Under the pieces are notes generated by a model. The model saw only the letters and a program-made list of their open reading frames with translations. It was not told where the DNA came from and did not search any database. Source: Citrobacter freundii (lineage in GTDB: Bacteria > Pseudomonadota > Gammaproteobacteria > Enterobacterales > Enterobacteriaceae). Taken from it: 64,000 nt of DNA. Shown piece after piece: positions 1-14,113 of the stretch. The stretch is taken from positions 4,402,001 through 4,466,000 of the forward strand of contig NZ_CP099222.1 of NCBI RefSeq assembly GCF_029717145.1, read 5' to 3'. The position numbers and the translations under genes were made by a program. Each line of letters begins with the position of its first letter. Position 1 is the first letter of the stretch.

Positions 1-786
1 TTGCCCTTATCGCGTTTGCTAAACTTTTACATCAGTTCAAACCTGCGCCGTCAGGCTGTGCTGGAGCAATTTTTAGGCACCAACGGCGAGCGTATTCCTT
101 ATATCATCAGTATTGCTGGCAGCGTTGCGGTAGGAAAAAGTACCACTGCGCGCGTCCTGCAGGCATTGTTGAGTCGCTGGCCTGAGCATCGCAAGGTTGA
201 GTTGATTACCACCGATGGCTTTCTTCACCCTAACCAGGTGTTGAAAGACCGTGGACTTATGAAGAAGAAAGGCTTCCCTCAGTCCTACGATATGCACCGT
301 CTGGTAAAATTCGTTTCCGACCTCAAGTCAGGTGTCCCTAACGTCACGGCGCCGGTTTATTCACATCTTATCTATGATGTGATCCCTGATGGAGACAAGA
401 CCGTCGCACAACCCGATATTTTAATTCTCGAAGGATTAAACGTATTACAAAGTGGGATGGATTACCCTCACGATCCACATCATGTATTTGTTTCTGACTT
501 TGTCGACTTCTCTATTTACGTTGACGCACCAGAAGAATTACTCCAGACGTGGTATATCAATCGTTTCCTGAAATTCCGTGAAGGGGCATTTACCAACCCC
601 GACTCTTATTTCCATAACTACGCCAAACTGTCTGAAGATGAGGCTATCAATACCGCCACAACACTTTGGAAAGAAATTAACTGGCTGAATTTAAAACAAA
701 ATATCTTACCAACGCGTGAGCGAGCCAGCTTAATCATGACTAAAAGCGCCAACCATGCTGTTGAACAAGTGAGATTACGGAAATAA
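1..786 (+). CDS. coaA: Pantothenate kinase, 5' end cut by window edge
   Basis: Type I pantothenate kinase phosphorylates pantothenate with ATP, the first and feedback-controlled step of coenzyme A synthesis in the cytoplasm. The P-loop GSVAVGKST lies near residue 40 of the visible part. The visible protein begins at the segment PLSRLLNF, which corresponds to about residue 57 of the 316-residue E. coli enzyme, so roughly 55 N-terminal residues lie outside the window. The TTG at base 1 is therefore an internal leucine codon, not a start. The C-terminus is complete and ends in VRLRK. It converges on birA, with a hairpin terminator between them. Confidence 0.96.
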   Translation: MPLSRLLNFYISSNLRRQAVLEQFLGTNGERIPYIISIAGSVAVGKSTTARVLQALLSRWPEHRKVELITTDGFLHPNQVLKDRGLMKKKGFPQSYDMHRLVKFVSDLKSGVPNVTAPVYSHLIYDVIPDGDKTVAQPDILILEGLNVLQSGMDYPHDPHHVFVSDFVDFSIYVDAPEELLQTWYINRFLKFREGAFTNPDSYFHNYAKLSEDEAINTATTLWKEINWLNLKQNILPTRERASLIMTKSANHAVEQVRLRK

Positions 787-793
787 ACAAAAT

Positions 794-816
794 GGGGAGC
801 TATCGCTCCCCTTTTT
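794..816 (+). terminator. Intrinsic terminator between coaA and birA
   Basis: A perfect 7-bp stem (GGGGAGC/GCTCCCC) with a TATC loop is followed by five T residues on the plus strand. It lies 7 bases after the coaA stop and just before the convergent birA stop. The opposite strand has a shorter T tract, so it may act in both directions. Confidence 0.8.
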
Positions 817-817
817 A

Positions 818-1780
818 TTACCCTGCGCTTCTGAGTGATATTTCTCCACCCATCCACGGTTTGATCACGCCATCCTGTTCAAGTAATAGCGCACCTTGCG
901 CATCTATTCCCCGGGATACACCAAATATTTCTTTATCGCCGATAATCAATTTAACGGGACGATTGATAAAATTATCCAGCGTCTTCCAACGTGGTAAATA
1001 AGGCGTTAGCCCTTCTTGCTCAAACAGTACGAGTGCCGCACGCAGCTCACGGATCAACCGAGCGGCAAGGGTGTTACGATCAATGTTAATTCCCGCTTCC
1101 TGCAGGTTAATCCAGCCCTGATTAACCACACTCTCTTCCACCCGACGCATTGCCATATTAATACCCGCGCCAATAACAATTTGCGCAGCGTCACCCGTTT
1201 TACCGGTAAGCTCCACCAGAATGCCGGCGAGTTTACGATCGAGCAGATAGAGGTCGTTAGGCCATTTCACGCGCACCTTATCGGCACCCAGATCGCGTAA
1301 TACTTCTGCCATGACGATACCAATGACCAGGCTCAGGCCAATCGCAGCCGCCGGTCCCTGCTCCAGACGCCAGAACATTGAGAGGTAAAGGTTTGCTCCA
1401 AACGGAGAAAACCATTTACGCCCACGACGGCCACGTCCGGCCTGCTGATATTCAGCGACGCAGGCATCACCTGATTCCAGTTGCCCAATACGATCCAAAA
1501 GGTATTGGTTGGTCGAATCAATGACCGGCAGGACGGTAATATTTCCACCATCCAGTTGAGAATGAATAACTGATGAATCCAGGAGCTGAATAGGTTCCGG
1601 TAAGCTGTATCCTTTACCGGGAACGGTAAAGACATCAACACCCCAGTCACGTAACGTCTGGATGTGTTTATTGATAGCCGCACGACTCATGCCAAGCTTT
1701 TCACCTAGCTGTTCACCCGAATGAAATTCACCATCAGCCAGCAATGAAATAAGCGTCAGAGGTACAGTATGATCCTTCAT
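818..1780 (-). CDS. birA: Biotin-protein ligase and biotin operon repressor
   Basis: BirA makes biotinyl-5'-AMP, transfers biotin to the AccB subunit of acetyl-CoA carboxylase, and as a biotinyl-AMP-bound dimer represses the biotin operon. The 320-residue length fits the 321 residues of E. coli BirA. An N-terminal winged helix-turn-helix (about residues 20-45, [16 protein letters not shown]) precedes the ligase core with the biotinyl-AMP loop [10 protein letters not shown]. Its ATG overlaps the murB stop as ATGA, which implies translational coupling downstream of murB. The start is supported by this overlap and by the family length. Confidence 0.97.
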   Translation of the reverse strand: MKDHTVPLTLISLLADGEFHSGEQLGEKLGMSRAAINKHIQTLRDWGVDVFTVPGKGYSLPEPIQLLDSSVIHSQLDGGNITVLPVIDSTNQYLLDRIGQLESGDACVAEYQQAGRGRRGRKWFSPFGANLYLSMFWRLEQGPAAAIGLSLVIGIVMAEVLRDLGADKVRVKWPNDLYLLDRKLAGILVELTGKTGDAAQIVIGAGINMAMRRVEESVVNQGWINLQEAGINIDRNTLAARLIRELRAALVLFEQEGLTPYLPRWKTLDNFINRPVKLIIGDKEIFGVSRGIDAQGALLLEQDGVIKPWMGGEISLRSAG

Positions 1781-2805
1781 GCTATGATCTCCACGGCGTT
1801 CATTTCCCCCTTCGGTCCAATAAATCGGACCTCAGGCTCAAGCCAGACATTAAATTTCGCACCCACTTTCTGGCGAACGTGATGGGCAAGCTGCACCACA
1901 TCCTGGCTTGTTGCATCGTTGGCGTTAATGAGTACCAGCGCCTGTTGCTGATGTACCGCAGCACCACCTATACTCGCCCCTTTTAGCTGACATTGATCGA
2001 TAAGCCAGCCAGCAGCCAGTTTCACAGAGCCATCTTTTTGAGGGTAATGAGGCGCTGTTGGGAATTGTGACAGCAGCACCTGAGCAACTTCTGCGGTAAC
2101 GACGGGATTTTTAAAGAAGCTCCCCGCGTTACCCTGTATTTTAGGGTCGGGTAGTTTAGTTGTACGCATATGACAGACGGCATCAAACACTTGCTGCGGC
2201 GTCACCGTCGAGGGATCCAGGCGAGTTAAGTCGCCGTAGGTCAGCACCGGCTGCCATTGTTTTGGCAGTTTCAGCCCAACTGCAACGATCGCAAAGCGAT
2301 CCTGGTATTCATGTTTGAAGATACTATCACGATAGCCAAAACGGCATTCCGCTGCTGCGACGCGTAAATGTTTACCCGTCGACAGTTCAACGCAATCAAC
2401 ATATTCACAGACACGCTGTAGTTCTACGCCGTAAGCACCGATATTCTGGATCGGCGATGAACCGACACAACCGGGGATGAGCGCAAGGTTTTCCAGCCCT
2501 GGCATGCCCAGTAGCAGAGTATGCTGTACCAGATGATGCCAGTTTTCCCCCGCACCTACGTGCAAATGCCAGGCATCAGGTTGTTCTGTGACCTGAATGC
2601 CCTTAATACGGTTAACAATCACCGTTCCATAGAAGGCATCAAGAAACAGGACGTTACTCCCTTCACCGAGGATCAGCACTGGATGTTGTAATGCATTGGC
2701 TGATTGCCAGGCATTCAGTAATTGTTGCTCATTTTCGGCGCAGACAAGTTCATTAGCATACTGATCAATACCGAAGGTGTTCCAGACTTTAAGGGAGTGA
2801 TTCAT
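1777..2805 (-). CDS. murB: UDP-N-acetylenolpyruvoylglucosamine reductase
   Basis: MurB is the FAD enzyme that reduces UDP-GlcNAc-enolpyruvate to UDP-MurNAc with NADPH, the second committed step of peptidoglycan precursor synthesis. The 342 residues equal the E. coli length. The FAD-binding segment [10 protein letters not shown], the segment [17 protein letters not shown] and the catalytic serine region NAGSFFKNP are all visible. The gene is first in a murB-birA pair with a 4-base stop/start overlap. It lies directly downstream of the rRNA operon in the same direction, separated from it by two strong terminators. Confidence 0.97.
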   Translation of the reverse strand: MNHSLKVWNTFGIDQYANELVCAENEQQLLNAWQSANALQHPVLILGEGSNVLFLDAFYGTVIVNRIKGIQVTEQPDAWHLHVGAGENWHHLVQHTLLLGMPGLENLALIPGCVGSSPIQNIGAYGVELQRVCEYVDCVELSTGKHLRVAAAECRFGYRDSIFKHEYQDRFAIVAVGLKLPKQWQPVLTYGDLTRLDPSTVTPQQVFDAVCHMRTTKLPDPKIQGNAGSFFKNPVVTAEVAQVLLSQFPTAPHYPQKDGSVKLAAGWLIDQCQLKGASIGGAAVHQQQALVLINANDATSQDVVQLAHHVRQKVGAKFNVWLEPEVRFIGPKGEMNAVEIIA

Positions 2806-2912
2806 AGACGCTTTCCTGATGCAAAATCGTGCTTAGTTTACCGCATATGCCTCAGGATGGCTTGTGTTATGGAAGAGTGGGATATTGAGCACTCACCGAC
2901 AAACAACAGACG

Positions 2913-2940
2913 CAAAAAAGCCCATCCGTAAGGATGGGCT
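2913..2940 (-). terminator. rRNA operon terminator T2
   Basis: On the minus strand the hairpin AGCCCATCC/GGATGGGCT is followed by a run of T. It lies about 140 bases beyond T1, in the same arrangement as the rrnB T1-T2 tandem of E. coli. The spacer between them (about 2950-3060) also resembles the E. coli one, including the segment around GAACGTTGCGAAGCAACGG. Confidence 0.9.
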
Positions 2941-3076
2941 TCTTCACTTGTTTGATGCCTGGCAGTTTATGGCGGGCGTCCTGCCCGCCACCCTGCGGGC
3001 CGTTGCTTCGCAACGTTCAAATCCGCTCCTGGCAGATTTGTCCTACTCAGGAGAGCACTCACCGACAGACAACAGA

Positions 3077-3111
3077 TAAAACAAAAGGCCCAGTCTTTCG
3101 ACTGAGCCTTT
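3077..3111 (-). terminator. rRNA operon terminator T1
   Basis: On the minus strand the stem AAAGGCTCAGTC/GACTGGGCCTTT with a GAAA loop is followed by TTGTTTTA. It begins about a dozen bases after the 5S rRNA. This is the rrnB T1 type of terminator used widely in E. coli vectors. Confidence 0.95.
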
Positions 3112-3123
3112 CGTTTCTGTTTG

Positions 3124-3243
3124 ATGCCTGGCAGTTCCCTACTCTCGCATGGGGAGACCCCACACTACCATCGGCGCTACGGCGTTTCACTTCTGAGTTC
3201 GGCATGGGGTCAGGTGGGACCACCGCGCTACAGCCGCCAGGCA
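3124..3243 (-). rRNA. rrf: 5S ribosomal RNA
   Basis: This 120-base RNA starts TGCCTGGCGGC and ends GCCAGGCAT on the minus strand, so both ends pair as expected. It matches the E. coli 5S almost throughout, including the CCGAACTCAGAAGTGAAACG segment. It is the last mature RNA of the operon and is followed by T1. Confidence 0.98.
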
Positions 3244-3334
3244 AATTCTGTTATCAGACCGCTTCTGCGTTCTGATTTTATCTGTATCAAGCTGAATTGA
3301 TGTCTTTCTTTCGCCAAAACACCTTTGGCGTTGT

Positions 3335-6244
<2,910 letters not shown>

Positions 6245-6451
6245 TCACAACCCGAAGATGTTTCGTAAAACACATCGTGTTGCGAAAATTTGAGAGACTC
6301 GAACACACCGCTTATCTGTTCTTATTACGGAGAACAGACACAGTGTGTCGTTTCAATTTTCAGCTTGATCCAGATTTTTAAAGAGCAAAACTTCGCAGTG
6401 AACCTTTTCAGGTACACTCTGAAGTTTTCTTGTTTTGTTCGCAGTAAAGGA

Positions 6452-6527
6452 TGGTGGAGCTATGCGGGATCGAACCGCAGACCTCCTGCGTGCAAGGCAG
6501 GCGCTCTCCCAGCTGAGCTATAACCCC
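6452..6527 (-). tRNA. tRNA-Ala (anticodon TGC)
   Basis: This 76-base cloverleaf is encoded with its CCA end. The anticodon stem CCTGC/GCAGG encloses CTTGCAC with anticodon TGC, and the T loop is GGTTCGATCCC. It sits in the 16S-23S spacer after tRNA-Ile. Compared with E. coli alaT as I recall it, position 5 is T (a U-G pair in the acceptor stem) and position 32 is C instead of T. Confidence 0.97.
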
Positions 6528-6636
6528 ATCGTAATACTTCATCTCTGTACCGATAATTTGTCCTGAGACAAGGCGTGGAATGACGAAGCATACTGAAGTA
6601 TGCGAGTCGTTTCACAACACAGTATCAGGGCAAATT

Positions 6637-6713
<77 letters not shown>

Positions 6714-6783
6714 GCAGAGATTTTTACTGCTAATTTTTCATCAGACAATCTGTGTGAGCACTACAAAGAACGTTTCTTTAAGG

Positions 6784-8325
<1,542 letters not shown>

Positions 8326-8455
8326 AAGTTTGATGCTCGTGAATTAAACTTCGTAATGAATTACGTATGTTCACTCAGAGACTTGGTATTCATTTTTCGT
8401 CTTGCGACGTTAAGAATCCGTATCTTCGAGTGCCCACACAGATTGTCTGATAAAT

Positions 8456-8467
8456 TGTTAAAGAGCA
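8456..8467 (-). promoter_or_regulatory. rRNA leader boxA antitermination site
   Basis: On the minus strand the sequence is TGCTCTTTAACA, the canonical rRNA boxA bound by NusB-NusE. It lies between promoter P2 and the 16S start, which is the normal position. Confidence 0.93.
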
Positions 8468-8505
8468 GTGCAACGCGGCTTTCGCTCACCGTTGCGAGGT
8501 CCCGT

Positions 8506-8533
8506 ATAATACGTTTTCCTCATTCAGAGTCAA
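8506..8533 (-). promoter_or_regulatory. rRNA promoter P2
   Basis: On the minus strand, -35 TTGACT (8528-8533) and -10 TATTAT (8506-8511) are separated by 16 bases. This is the constitutive inner promoter of enterobacterial rRNA operons. Confidence 0.9.
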
Positions 8534-8624
8534 GCATTTCTTTCCGCTTTTCTCCGCAGAGTTCTCTGTGGAACCCCGCTGACCCGGCGGCTTGTAATCC
8601 GTTGTTCCGTGTCAGTGGAGGCGC

Positions 8625-8680
8625 ATTATAGGGAGTTATTTCAGGCTGACAAGGGGAAATTTAAAATAATTTTCCGAGTG
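8625..8680 (-). promoter_or_regulatory. rRNA promoter P1 with UP element
   Basis: On the minus strand, -35 TTGTCA (8647-8652) and -10 TATAAT (8625-8630) have the 16-base spacing typical of rRNA P1 promoters, with a GC-rich GCGCC discriminator downstream. The A/T-rich stretch at 8653-8680 (AAAATTATTTTAAATTT) is the UP element. Fis sites, if placed as in E. coli rrnB, would reach into the 3' end of murI. Confidence 0.93.
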
Positions 8681-8702
8681 CGTATTATTTCACCAAAACT
8701 GA

Positions 8703-9554
8703 TTAAACTGCCAGTTTTTCGAGCGTTTTGAAGCCATAACGCTGGAGGACTGGCAGTAATTGTTCAGCTTCAGGCGTCATTGCCATACAAAAGGCAATAT
8801 TCTCGTCAGCTGATTTTGCGTCAGGTGCTTCATGTTCTAACAACCAAGCCGTGCGACGCGCAATCGCGGCACCGGAATCCACCAGTCGCGTCCCTTCAGG
8901 TAGAACCTGTAAAAGTTCTTCCTGTAATAGAGGGAAATGCGTACATCCGAGAACAACCGTATCCGGCGGTTCCGACATCCGCAACCATGGTCGCAGAATG
9001 CGGCGCAACTCATCCAGAGGAACCGCTTCTCCGTGCAGCTTCGCTTCCGCCAGTTCCACCAACTCAGCGGAACCCAACATCGCGATCTGACACTCGTTCG
9101 CAAAGCGCGCAATCAACTCATGCGTATATGAACGCTTCACCGTCGCTCGCGTCGCCAGCAGCCCCACTACACCGTTAGCCGTAAGGCGCGCCGCCGGTTT
9201 AATCGCAGGTACCACGCCGACGACCGGGAAAGTGAACTTTTCGCGTAACGCAGGGAGTGACACCGTGCTGGCGGTATTGCAGGCGATAACAGCCAGTGAA
9301 AGGGGGTAGCGCTGCTGAACGGCAGTCACAATCTCAACAACACGCTCGACAATAAATTCCTCGCTCTTCTCTCCATAAGGAAAGGCAACGTTATCGAAAG
9401 CGTATATATAGTGGAGATCCGGCAAGAGGTTGCGGATCTCATTGTAGACCGACAACCCACCGACGCCGGAATCAAACACCAGCACGGTGGGACGTGGATC
9501 AGAAGGTGTAGCTGCCAGACAAGGTGTATTCCCGTCCTGCAGTTGGGTAGCCAT
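8703..9554 (-). CDS. murI: Glutamate racemase
   Basis: MurI interconverts L- and D-glutamate, supplying D-Glu for peptidoglycan. Both catalytic cysteines are visible, Cys92 in ACNTAS and a second near residue 204 in GCTHFPLL, as is the FDSGVGGLS motif at 27-35. I chose the ATG at 9554 (MATQLQDGN), giving 283 residues against 285 in E. coli. The longer frame upstream adds 15 residues not present in the family. With this start the gene overlaps the end of btuB by 56 bases, an arrangement recalled from E. coli. Its 3' end abuts the rRNA P1 control region. Confidence 0.96.
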   Translation of the reverse strand: MATQLQDGNTPCLAATPSDPRPTVLVFDSGVGGLSVYNEIRNLLPDLHYIYAFDNVAFPYGEKSEEFIVERVVEIVTAVQQRYPLSLAVIACNTASTVSLPALREKFTFPVVGVVPAIKPAARLTANGVVGLLATRATVKRSYTHELIARFANECQIAMLGSAELVELAEAKLHGEAVPLDELRRILRPWLRMSEPPDTVVLGCTHFPLLQEELLQVLPEGTRLVDSGAAIARRTAWLLEHEAPDAKSADENIAFCMAMTPEAEQLLPVLQRYGFKTLEKLAV

Positions 9555-11388
9555 AAACTGTCTCGTAATCTTTATCGAACAGGTTGGCGATTTTACCACG
9601 AACTGTCAGCTGTGAGGTGATCGGATATGACACCGCCAGATCCCACAGGCTAACGCCGCCTAATTTAACTGTACGAGAGGTCTGGGTTACCTCATCATAG
9701 GCATCATCATAGCGTTGCCCCATATACTGGTAAGCAATATTCCAGCCGAGATCGTAAACCTGCCCCGTCAATTCGTACTTAACCTGCTGTTTAGCACGAC
9801 GCGCAAGAGTCTTATTGGTTTCATCATCACGCGGATCAACATATTGCAACGTCAAGTGATGCTCTACCGGGCCAGTCGTAATATTCCCCGTCCACTCCAA
9901 CCCTTTGATAGTGGCTGATTTCACGTTAGTATACTGGCTATAATTATCGATGCTTTTGTAGTCAATCAGGTTTTGAATTTCATAATGGTATACAGACAGT
10001 TGCCAATCCAACAGCCCAGTAACACCATCAATTCCTGCTTCCCACTGTTTAGATTCTTCTGGCTTCAGATTCGGGTTGGCTACAATGCCTAAATAACCAT
10101 TCGATGCCGATGCATAACGCGTTGCCCCGTATTGCTGACCCAGCGATGGCGCCAGAAATCCGGTGCCGTAAGAGAACGTTGCCCTGTAACCATCAACAAA
10201 TTCCCAGCCCGCCGCGGTTTGCCACGTGCCGTGCCAACCGAACTGCTCATCATGGTCTTCACGACCCGAGGCTTCCAGCGTCACACTGTCGATTTGCTGC
10301 TGCCCAGTCAAATAAAGTCCGGTAGTGTCACGCTTGTAGATATCAGATTTCGTCGTACTGCTGGAAGTCAGCTTTTCCTGTTTCCAGTCAACACCGCCGC
10401 TAACTGAACCATGCCCTACTTCAACGTTGTTACCCCACTGAATATAACGCTGCTCCATGTTATCCAGTGTGGCTTGTCCAGCATAGCGACCAAGGTTATT
10501 AGTGTAGTTGTAATATTTCAGATGTTGATAGTTAGCAATCAACTGAGAAGAATAGATACCAGAATTATAGTGCAGGCCGGTATCCCAGGACTGATTGTAA
10601 TTCTGTGCTTCCTCATTACCGCTTGGGGAACCATACATAGAAGCCTGATCATAGTCACTATTAGCGGTATAGCTATAACTCCGGAAGAAGCCCGAAAGAT
10701 TATCGTCGAACTTATGCTGCACGCCGCCCCAGAACATTTTGTTGCGATAGCCATCGCGATCGCTATCGCCACTGTAAGGAGAGTCAGGTTGAATATTAAA
10801 GCCTTTCGTCGTCAGGTAAGCACCAGCCGCCGTTACCATCGTGTCGCCAAAACGCTTATTTACCGCACCATCATAGGTCTGGTAACCATTCGACCCCATC
10901 CCAGCATTGATCTGAGCACGTTCATCATCACTCATCGTAATGATATTGACCACACCGCCAATCGCTCCGGAACCGTAAACTGCCGAGCGCGGTCCACGAA
11001 TGTATTCAACGCGTTGCACCAATGATACGGGGATCTGACTCATATCAATCGCATTGCCAACACCCGCTCGCGCCATTGGCACGCCATCAATCAACACCAG
11101 AACATGGCGCGCTTCAGTACCACGTATAAAAAGCGATGAACTCTGGCCCATCCCGCCAGTCTGGGAAATATCCACCCCCGGCAGACGACGCATCACATCG
11201 TTGAGATCTTTTGATTGCCAGCGTTGAATATCTTCACGAGTTACAACATCGGTAGGTGCGAGTACTGTATTAACAGGTTGCTGAAAACGGTTAGCCGTAA
11301 CGACGAGAGTGTCTGGGCTAGCATCCTGCGCCCAACCAGAAAATGCCGCGACGGAAAGTGCCGTCAGCAGCAATGATTTTTTGATCAT
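9499..11388 (-). CDS. btuB: TonB-dependent cobalamin receptor
   Basis: BtuB carries vitamin B12 across the outer membrane using TonB, and is also the receptor for E-type colicins and phage BF23. The signal peptide ends WAQ and is followed by the TonB box DTLVVTA. The plug domain (RRLPGVDI, FIRGTEARHVLVLIDGV, YIRGPRSAVYGSGAIGGVVN) and the last strands (RGKIANLFDKDYETVYGYPT to SGSYTF) follow the family closely. Between them, roughly residues 160-540, loops and strands differ strongly from the E. coli protein I recall. Length is 629 against 614. The start MIKKSLLL gives a proper signal peptide, and a cobalamin riboswitch precedes it. The wrong-specificity alternative is unlikely given that riboswitch. 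Confidence 0.93.
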   Translation of the reverse strand: MIKKSLLLTALSVAAFSGWAQDASPDTLVVTANRFQQPVNTVLAPTDVVTREDIQRWQSKDLNDVMRRLPGVDISQTGGMGQSSSLFIRGTEARHVLVLIDGVPMARAGVGNAIDMSQIPVSLVQRVEYIRGPRSAVYGSGAIGGVVNIITMSDDERAQINAGMGSNGYQTYDGAVNKRFGDTMVTAAGAYLTTKGFNIQPDSPYSGDSDRDGYRNKMFWGGVQHKFDDNLSGFFRSYSYTANSDYDQASMYGSPSGNEEAQNYNQSWDTGLHYNSGIYSSQLIANYQHLKYYNYTNNLGRYAGQATLDNMEQRYIQWGNNVEVGHGSVSGGVDWKQEKLTSSSTTKSDIYKRDTTGLYLTGQQQIDSVTLEASGREDHDEQFGWHGTWQTAAGWEFVDGYRATFSYGTGFLAPSLGQQYGATRYASASNGYLGIVANPNLKPEESKQWEAGIDGVTGLLDWQLSVYHYEIQNLIDYKSIDNYSQYTNVKSATIKGLEWTGNITTGPVEHHLTLQYVDPRDDETNKTLARRAKQQVKYELTGQVYDLGWNIAYQYMGQRYDDAYDEVTQTSRTVKLGGVSLWDLAVSYPITSQLTVRGKIANLFDKDYETVYGYPTAGREYTLSGSYTF

Positions 11389-11634
11389 TGTAAAGCATCC
11401 ACAATATAAGAAGGATGCCGCAGGTCCCACCGATAGTACGCGATGATGAAAACCAGATGCGACGTTAGCCGGCAGGTCTTCGGGCTTGGAAGGTTATTCA
11501 ATATAGCGAATAAAAAGAAATGAAGACTTCCCACCCAAAGGCAGTGTCTGCTTACGCTCTCATTTCACCTTTCCTTACCGCTGCGCGTCAGCTCCAGATT
11601 TACACTGGATTCCCTTTTAACTCACAGGACCGGA
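11389..11634 (-). promoter_or_regulatory. Cobalamin riboswitch of btuB
   Basis: The minus-strand leader contains the B12 box AGCCCGAAGACCTGCC (11471-11486) and the upstream conserved parts GGGAATCCAGTG and GCTGACGCGCAGCGGTAA. The flanking arms GCCGGCTAACG and CCGGTCC can close the aptamer. Just before the btuB ATG the inverted repeat GCATCC/GGATGC can enclose the ribosome binding site, the known expression platform in E. coli. Adenosylcobalamin should therefore lower btuB translation. Confidence 0.93.
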
Positions 11635-11764
11635 ACGCGGATGCTACAGTTTGTTATTACCGACTGTCCAGACTGCGTATCACAATATTAGAAATCATCA
11701 ATAACTGGACATCTACTGAGCAATCCCTACAATCCCCGCGTACTTTTATTTTTCAGGACGCATC

Positions 11765-12865
11765 ATGACCCCCGAACACCTCCCGACAGAACAGTATGAC
11801 GCGCAGCTAGCCGATAAAGTGGCTCGTTTACAGAGCTTAATGACGCCATTTACTGATCAGGCTCCGGAAGTGTTTCGCTCGCCGGTCAGTCATTACCGCA
11901 TGCGCGCTGAATTCCGCCTGTGGCATGACGGTGACGACCTGTATCACATCATGTTTGAAAGCCAGACCAAAAGCCGTATTCGCGTCGACAGCTTTCCGGC
12001 AGCCAGCGAACTCATCAACACGCTGATGACAGCCATGATTGAAGGCGTTCGTCACAATCACGTCCTGCGTCATAAATTGTTCCAGATTGATTACCTCACC
12101 ACCATGAGCAATCAGGCGGTGGTATCCATGCTGTACCATAAAAAGTTAGATGACGAATGGCGTCAGGAAGCCGAAGCACTGCGGGATGCGCTACGCGCGC
12201 AAAACCTGAATGTGCATCTGATTGGCCGGGCGACCAAAACCAAAATCGCGTTGGATCAAGATTACATCGATGAACGTTTGCCGGTTGCGGGTAAAGAGAT
12301 TATCTACCGCCAGGTTGAGAACAGCTTCACGCAGCCGAATGCCGCCATGAACATTCAGATGCTGGAATGGGCGATTGATGTCACCAAAGATTCGCAGGGC
12401 GACCTGCTTGAATTGTACTGTGGCAATGGCAACTTCTCGTTAGCGCTGGCGCAGAACTTCAACCGCGTACTGGCCACTGAAATCGCTAAACCGTCCGTGG
12501 CTGCCGCGCAGTACAATATTGCGGCTAACCATATTGATAACGTGCAAATTATTCGTATGGCTGCAGAAGAGTTTACTCAGGCGATGAACGGGGTGCGCGA
12601 GTTCAACCGTTTACAGGGCGTCGACCTGAAGAGTTACCAGTGTGAAACCATTTTTGTTGATCCACCGCGCAGCGGCCTGGACAGCGAAACAGAGAAGATG
12701 GTGCAGGCGTATCCGCGTATTCTGTACATCTCCTGCAACCCGGAGACACTGTGTAAGAACCTGGAAACGTTGAGCCAGACGCACAATGTGTCACGTCTGG
12801 CGCTGTTCGATCAGTTCCCGTATACGCACCACATGGAGTGCGGAGTATTACTGACCGCGAAGTGA
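11765..12865 (+). CDS. trmA: tRNA (uracil-5-)-methyltransferase
   Basis: TrmA uses S-adenosylmethionine to form 5-methyluridine at position 54 of nearly all tRNAs. All 366 residues align in length with the E. coli enzyme. The SAM-binding motif [16 protein letters not shown], the motif [10 protein letters not shown] and the nucleophile Cys324 in [11 protein letters not shown] are present. It diverges from btuB; the region between holds the btuB leader on the other strand and the trmA promoter. Confidence 0.98.
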   Translation: MTPEHLPTEQYDAQLADKVARLQSLMTPFTDQAPEVFRSPVSHYRMRAEFRLWHDGDDLYHIMFESQTKSRIRVDSFPAASELINTLMTAMIEGVRHNHVLRHKLFQIDYLTTMSNQAVVSMLYHKKLDDEWRQEAEALRDALRAQNLNVHLIGRATKTKIALDQDYIDERLPVAGKEIIYRQVENSFTQPNAAMNIQMLEWAIDVTKDSQGDLLELYCGNGNFSLALAQNFNRVLATEIAKPSVAAAQYNIAANHIDNVQIIRMAAEEFTQAMNGVREFNRLQGVDLKSYQCETIFVDPPRSGLDSETEKMVQAYPRILYISCNPETLCKNLETLSQTHNVSRLALFDQFPYTHHMECGVLLTAK

Positions 12866-12870
12866 TTTTT

Positions 12871-12908
12871 TTGTAGGCCGGGAAAGCAAAGATACCCCCG
12901 GCCTACAA
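12871..12908. terminator. REP-like palindrome between trmA and yijD
   Basis: The arms TTGTAGGCCGGG and CCCGGCCTACAA are perfect inverted repeats around a 14-base loop. The arms resemble REP sequence. It lies 6 bases after the trmA stop and just before the convergent yijD stop, so it probably also serves as a transcription end for both. Confidence 0.6.
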
Positions 12909-12911
12909 ATA

Positions 12912-13271
12912 CTATTCCGCAATTTCTTGCTTACGGTTACGCACCTTAAAGCCGATCCAGAACACCAGAATCACTGACAGGACCGCTGGGAAGAAGTTCG
13001 AGCCGATATCCGGGTATTCCGCGCGCACCACGGTGCTGTACAACAGAACGCCAAGAATAAAACAGGCCGCAGCCAGACCCGGCAGCCCCACAGGCATTGT
13101 GCGATTCTGGTAACGTTGATGCAGGCAGTAAACCGTCAGCACCAGCGAAATAATCGGGAATACAGAGAATGGCACAATGGAGCTAAACAGCGCCGCAAAT
13201 GTACCATTGATCGATAAGCCAGCAACCAGCGCCAGCAGCAGCGTACCTTTATCTTGACCTGACTGTTTCAT
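12912..13271 (-). CDS. yijD: Inner-membrane protein YijD, function unknown
   Basis: This is a 119-residue membrane protein, the same length as E. coli YijD. Hydrophobic segments at about 10-30, 36-50, 62-82 and 90-107 suggest four membrane spans, with a charged C-terminus (RNRKQEIAE). It follows fabR on the same strand after 15 bases and is very likely cotranscribed with it. I know of no demonstrated activity. Its pairing with FabR suggests a link to membrane lipid state, which is inference only. Confidence 0.93.
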   Translation of the reverse strand: MKQSGQDKGTLLLALVAGLSINGTFAALFSSIVPFSVFPIISLVLTVYCLHQRYQNRTMPVGLPGLAAACFILGVLLYSTVVRAEYPDIGSNFFPAVLSVILVFWIGFKVRNRKQEIAE

Positions 13272-13286
13272 TGCTCGTCCTTCTCG

Positions 13287-13919
13287 TTACTCGGAGTGAT
13301 GCGTCATCTTCTCTTGTTCACGGCGATACCAGTAAAATGCGCCTTTGGCGATCATGCGCAGTTGCAATACCAGCCGCTCTTCCAGTTGTCGACGCTGTTC
13401 GGCGCCAACATCCAGCGCTTCTGCCCCCGCACTGAAAACAATCGTCACCATGGCTTCGGCTTGTGCTTCAGTAAACGCACGAGGCATATGGTTTTCGAGT
13501 TCCAGATAGTCCGCAAGTTCCGCAATGAAATGCTGAATTTCGCGAGCCACGGCGGCACGAAACGCCGCGGAGGTACCAGACCGCTCGCGCAATAATAAAC
13601 GGAAGGCGTTGGGATTGTTGCCGATGAACTCCATAAATGTTGAGACCGAGGTGCGGATCACACTGCCGCCCTTGGCGATACGCTGACGCGCCTGGCGCAT
13701 CAACTGGCGTAGCATCAGGCCGCTCTCATCCACCATCGTCAGGCCGAGCTCATCCACATCGCGAAAATGGCGATAAAATGAGGTTGGCGCAATGCCCGCT
13801 TCACGAGCAACTTCACGTAAACTGAGGCTGGCAAAACTGCGCTCTGCACTCAATTGACTAAATGCGGCCTCAACCAGCGAACGCCGGGTTTTTTCTTTTT
13901 GTTGCGCTCTAACGCCCAT
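13287..13919 (-). CDS. fabR: Fatty-acid biosynthesis repressor, TetR family
   Basis: FabR represses fabB and fabA in response to the ratio of unsaturated to saturated acyl chains. The N-terminal TetR helix-turn-helix is visible (about 8-55, including [20 protein letters not shown]). I start at ATG 13919 (MGVRAQQKE), as in the E. coli protein. A GTG one codon upstream is in frame but less likely. Length is 210 against 215, with a different short C-terminus. It is divergent from sthA and upstream of yijD. Confidence 0.95.
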   Translation of the reverse strand: MGVRAQQKEKTRRSLVEAAFSQLSAERSFASLSLREVAREAGIAPTSFYRHFRDVDELGLTMVDESGLMLRQLMRQARQRIAKGGSVIRTSVSTFMEFIGNNPNAFRLLLRERSGTSAAFRAAVAREIQHFIAELADYLELENHMPRAFTEAQAEAMVTIVFSAGAEALDVGAEQRRQLEERLVLQLRMIAKGAFYWYRREQEKMTHHSE

Positions 13920-14011
13920 CACGATGTCTGAATCCTTCCTTATACCTTGCTGGCACTATACCAGAGATTAGGCGGTTGGCATGGCTTTGTGAATGATTGT
14001 TTACGCGCAGT

Positions 14012-14040
14012 TTGTGCTTCGACTTCGCAAAAAAGCACAA
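14012..14040. promoter_or_regulatory. Inverted repeat in the fabR-sthA divergent promoter region
   Basis: The arms TTGTGCTT and AAGCACAA form a perfect 8-bp inverted repeat with 13 bases between, so arm centres are 21 bases apart, two helical turns. It lies about 90 bases from fabR and 75 bases from sthA. It could be an operator or a leader hairpin; I cannot name a binding protein. Confidence 0.4.
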
Positions 14041-14113
14041 CGATAATTGGGTTATCCTGACAACGATGTTACTATTCTGTTGCTTTTATGTATAAGAACA
14101 GGTAAGCCTGACC

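Noticed and set aside
10411-11025. 204-codon frame antisense to btuB
   Set aside because: Low-complexity Ile-rich product, no family; a shadow of the receptor gene.
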